Assembly (NCBI GenBank): GCA_964554215.1
Contig: CAZKND010000017.1
Location: 1-23,051 of the forward strand
Direction of reading: 5' to 3'
Length of the DNA: 23,051 bases
Source of the DNA: CAYLJV01 sp964554215
GTDB taxonomy: Archaea > Hadarchaeota > Hadarchaeia > Hadarchaeales > JAGGTB01
Shown here in pieces: positions 21,369 through 23,051 of the stretch. The translations under genes were made by a program, and so were the position numbers. Below the pieces are notes generated by a model that had not been told where the DNA came from, did not search any database, and saw nothing but the letters and a program-made list of their open reading frames with translations. Each line of letters starts with the position of its first letter. The first letter of the stretch is position 1.

Positions 21369-22898
21369 ATGAATGAAAAAATTATGGATAATAAAAAACG
21401 AAAAGAAGATTCAGAAGAAGAGCGGCAAGAAAAGGATATAGAAACCGGTCTCAAAAATGTTCTTCTCGACGGATTAACTACCAGAGCTATGATCACCCTC
21501 ACAGAAGGAATATTCCTAGTTGGATTCGCATTAAAACTGAATGCCCCTCTTTTCGTAATCGGATTATTAGCAGCACTCCCACCACTAGCCCAACTTATTC
21601 AACTCCCCTCCATTTACATAGTGGAAAAATATCGGAACAGAAAGAAAATCAGTGCATATTTCTCCTTCGCGAGCAGATTTTGTCTCATTTTAATTGCTCT
21701 TATTCCATTCCTATTCTCTCCAGCAATAGGATTGACTTTACTCATTGCATTCACATTTCTAAGGGGTGCATTAGGTGCAGTAGGATCAACTGCTTGGAAT
21801 TCTTGGATGAGGGACCTAATTCCCCAAGACAGACTGGGTTCTTTTTTCTCAAAGCGATGGAGTTATAGTATAGCTCTGAGTATACCTTTGAGTCTATTAG
21901 CAGGGGCTTTTATCGGATGGTGGGACGGAGCTTATACCGGAACTGCTTCGATGTATGGTTATTCCATATTGTTCACACTTGGTTTTGGAATCGGCATAAT
22001 CGGACTGTTATTCCTCTTTAAGACCTATGAGCCTCCAATGTACCAAAGCGAAGCTAAATCAAATCTCCTCAAGAGCATATCAAAACCATTCAAGAATGAA
22101 AATTTCAAAAAACTCGCTCTATTTTTAGGATCCTGGAACTTCGCAATTTTTCTAGCGATGCCTTTCTTCACAGTCTATATACTGCAGACTTTGAATTACA
22201 GTATGACCGTGGTTATAGCTCTAACAGTATTAACCCAAATTGTAAACATCTTCTTCTTTCAGATCTGGGGTAAATTTTCCGACCTTTACAGCAATAAGTC
22301 CGTATTAGGAGTATGCGGACCTCTATTTTTTGTAAGCGTCCTCATGTGGGGGTTCACCACCATGCCTGAAAAGTACGCCCTAACAATCCCAATTCTGATA
22401 ACAATACACATATTAATGGGTATATCTCTAGCAGGAGTAAACCTGGCTTCAGGAAACATCGGATTAAAACTAGCTCCGAAAGGAGAAGCAACCCCCTACC
22501 TAGCTTCAAGCAGCCTTATATCTAATCTAGCCATAGGAATCGGACCTATAGTGGGAGGAATAGCCGCAAACTTCTTCAGACTTTACAAATTATCCTTTAC
22601 TCTAAATCTCTCAACTCCAACTAAAAGCCTCGGAGTTCAAACACTGCATTTTCAAGGCCTCGACTTTGTATTTTTATTTTCTTTCCTGATCGGAATATAC
22701 TCAATATATAGGCTTGCCTTCGTAGCGGAAGAGGGTGAAATAGAAAAGAAAGTCGTATGGAAAGAACTCATAACTGAAATGAAACGACCCTTGCCAAACT
22801 TTTCTACAGGTGGAGGGCTTATGTCATCATTCCAATTCCCTATTTCCACCATAAACAAACTCAGAAGAAAAGAGAACCAAAACAAACCCTCCAAATAA
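21369..22898 (+). CDS. Major facilitator superfamily transporter
   Basis: A 509-residue polytopic membrane protein with about twelve hydrophobic segments. An acidic/basic cytoplasmic N-terminus of about 30 residues precedes the first helix. The loop after the second helix (VEKYRNRKK) and the stretch GSTAWNSWMRDLIPQDRLGSFFSKR resemble MFS cytoplasmic loop motifs. The halves are joined by a loop near 215-245. The substrate cannot be inferred. The ATG at 21369 is chosen; AT-rich DNA at about 21341-21353 may be the TATA box of a leaderless transcript, though spacing is slightly short, and Met6 is an alternative start. It is divergent from the Kai-like operon across 179 bp and has no demonstrated link to it. 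Confidence 0.88.
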   Translation: MNEKIMDNKKRKEDSEEERQEKDIETGLKNVLLDGLTTRAMITLTEGIFLVGFALKLNAPLFVIGLLAALPPLAQLIQLPSIYIVEKYRNRKKISAYFSFASRFCLILIALIPFLFSPAIGLTLLIAFTFLRGALGAVGSTAWNSWMRDLIPQDRLGSFFSKRWSYSIALSIPLSLLAGAFIGWWDGAYTGTASMYGYSILFTLGFGIGIIGLLFLFKTYEPPMYQSEAKSNLLKSISKPFKNENFKKLALFLGSWNFAIFLAMPFFTVYILQTLNYSMTVVIALTVLTQIVNIFFFQIWGKFSDLYSNKSVLGVCGPLFFVSVLMWGFTTMPEKYALTIPILITIHILMGISLAGVNLASGNIGLKLAPKGEATPYLASSSLISNLAIGIGPIVGGIAANFFRLYKLSFTLNLSTPTKSLGVQTLHFQGLDFVFLFSFLIGIYSIYRLAFVAEEGEIEKKVVWKELITEMKRPLPNFSTGGGLMSSFQFPISTINKLRRKENQNKPSK

Positions 22899-22961
22899 AA
22901 CCGCCCGAACCAGATAAAATATTTCCAAATCTCACGATTTCCATACAAGCAAAGAAATAGA

Positions 22962-23034
22962 TGGGCCCGGAGGGATTCGAACCCTCGATTTTCACCTCGT
23001 AAAGGTGACGTCATAGCCACTAGACCACGGGCCC
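22962..23034 (-). tRNA. tRNA-Val, anticodon UAC
   Basis: The minus strand folds into a full 73-nt tRNA. The acceptor arm GGGCCCG pairs with CGGGCCC, the discriminator is A and CCA is not encoded. The D-arm is GTCTAGTGGCTATGAC. The anticodon stem TCACC/GGTGA encloses the loop TTTACGA with anticodon TAC. The T-arm GAGGG/CCCTC encloses TTCGAAT. No intron is visible. The anticodon UAC decodes valine GUN codons. The promoter lies mostly outside the window. Confidence 0.97.
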
Positions 23035-23051
23035 TCGTTCTTGTTTGGTTT

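Noticed and set aside
22652..23020. Minus-strand open frame overlapping the MFS gene end and the tRNA
   Set aside because: Its start lies inside the tRNA-Val gene and it runs antisense to the transporter; not a plausible protein.
1..23051. CRISPR arrays, insertion sequences, integrases or phage genes
   Set aside because: No regularly spaced repeats, transposase or integrase motifs, or terminal inverted repeats were seen on either strand; the single tRNA gene shows no attachment-site duplication in the window.

Overview
The window looks archaeal and probably euryarchaeal. Several genes have AT-rich TATA-like boxes about 25 bp before a start codon with no ribosome-binding site (leaderless transcription), others have GGAGGT-type sites, and GTG and TTG starts occur. 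Proteins are rich in Asp and Glu, as in salt-adapted lineages, and KaiC-like ATPases, PAS/GAF histidine kinases with an LRHDLRNK-type phosphoacceptor box and a CxxC AhpD-like protein fit. The redox operon points to an anaerobe. A more exact placement (for example MSBL1-like or a Methanonatronarchaeia relative) would be a guess.

Region 1 (116-5332, minus strand) is a three-gene operon. It encodes a NuoE/HydC-type [2Fe-2S] protein, a NuoF/HydB-type flavoprotein with extra ferredoxin domains, and a large protein that fuses a NuoG-like N-terminus to a GltD/NfnB-like NAD(P)H oxidoreductase and more Fe-S domains. No hydrogenase or formate dehydrogenase catalytic subunit is present. The set resembles Sporomusa-type (StnABC) electron-bifurcating transhydrogenases linking ferredoxin, NADH and NADPH pools.

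Region 2 (5409-13822) is mixed housekeeping and accessory content: a sugar-1-phosphate nucleotidyltransferase, a small membrane protein, a P2-type Ca2+-ATPase-like pump, another small membrane protein, a membrane-anchored exported metallophosphoesterase, an AhpD-like protein, a monoacylglycerol-lipase-like hydrolase and a DUF5658-like membrane protein. Short perfect inverted repeats lie in several promoter regions.

Region 3 (13937-21189) is the most interesting. A receiver-PAS-GAF-PAS-histidine kinase gene on the plus strand converges on a minus-strand operon encoding a second receiver/multi-PAS/kinase protein, a double-domain KaiC-like ATPase, and a 95-residue thioredoxin-fold protein without CxxC that resembles KaiB. 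The two sensor proteins are degenerate in opposite ways. The plus-strand protein keeps the kinase but has lost the receiver phosphoacceptor (Asp to Asn at 53). The minus-strand protein keeps the receiver Asp53 but has lost the kinase His (Gln) and its ATP-binding boxes. Their promoters are near-copies over about 75-90 bp. Together this suggests a co-regulated Kai-like signalling module in which one protein phosphorylates the other. The minus-strand sensor gene carries an apparent single-base frameshift inside its fourth PAS domain.

Region 4 (21369-23034) holds an MFS transporter and a tRNA-Val(UAC) gene. No insertion sequence, CRISPR array or rRNA was seen.
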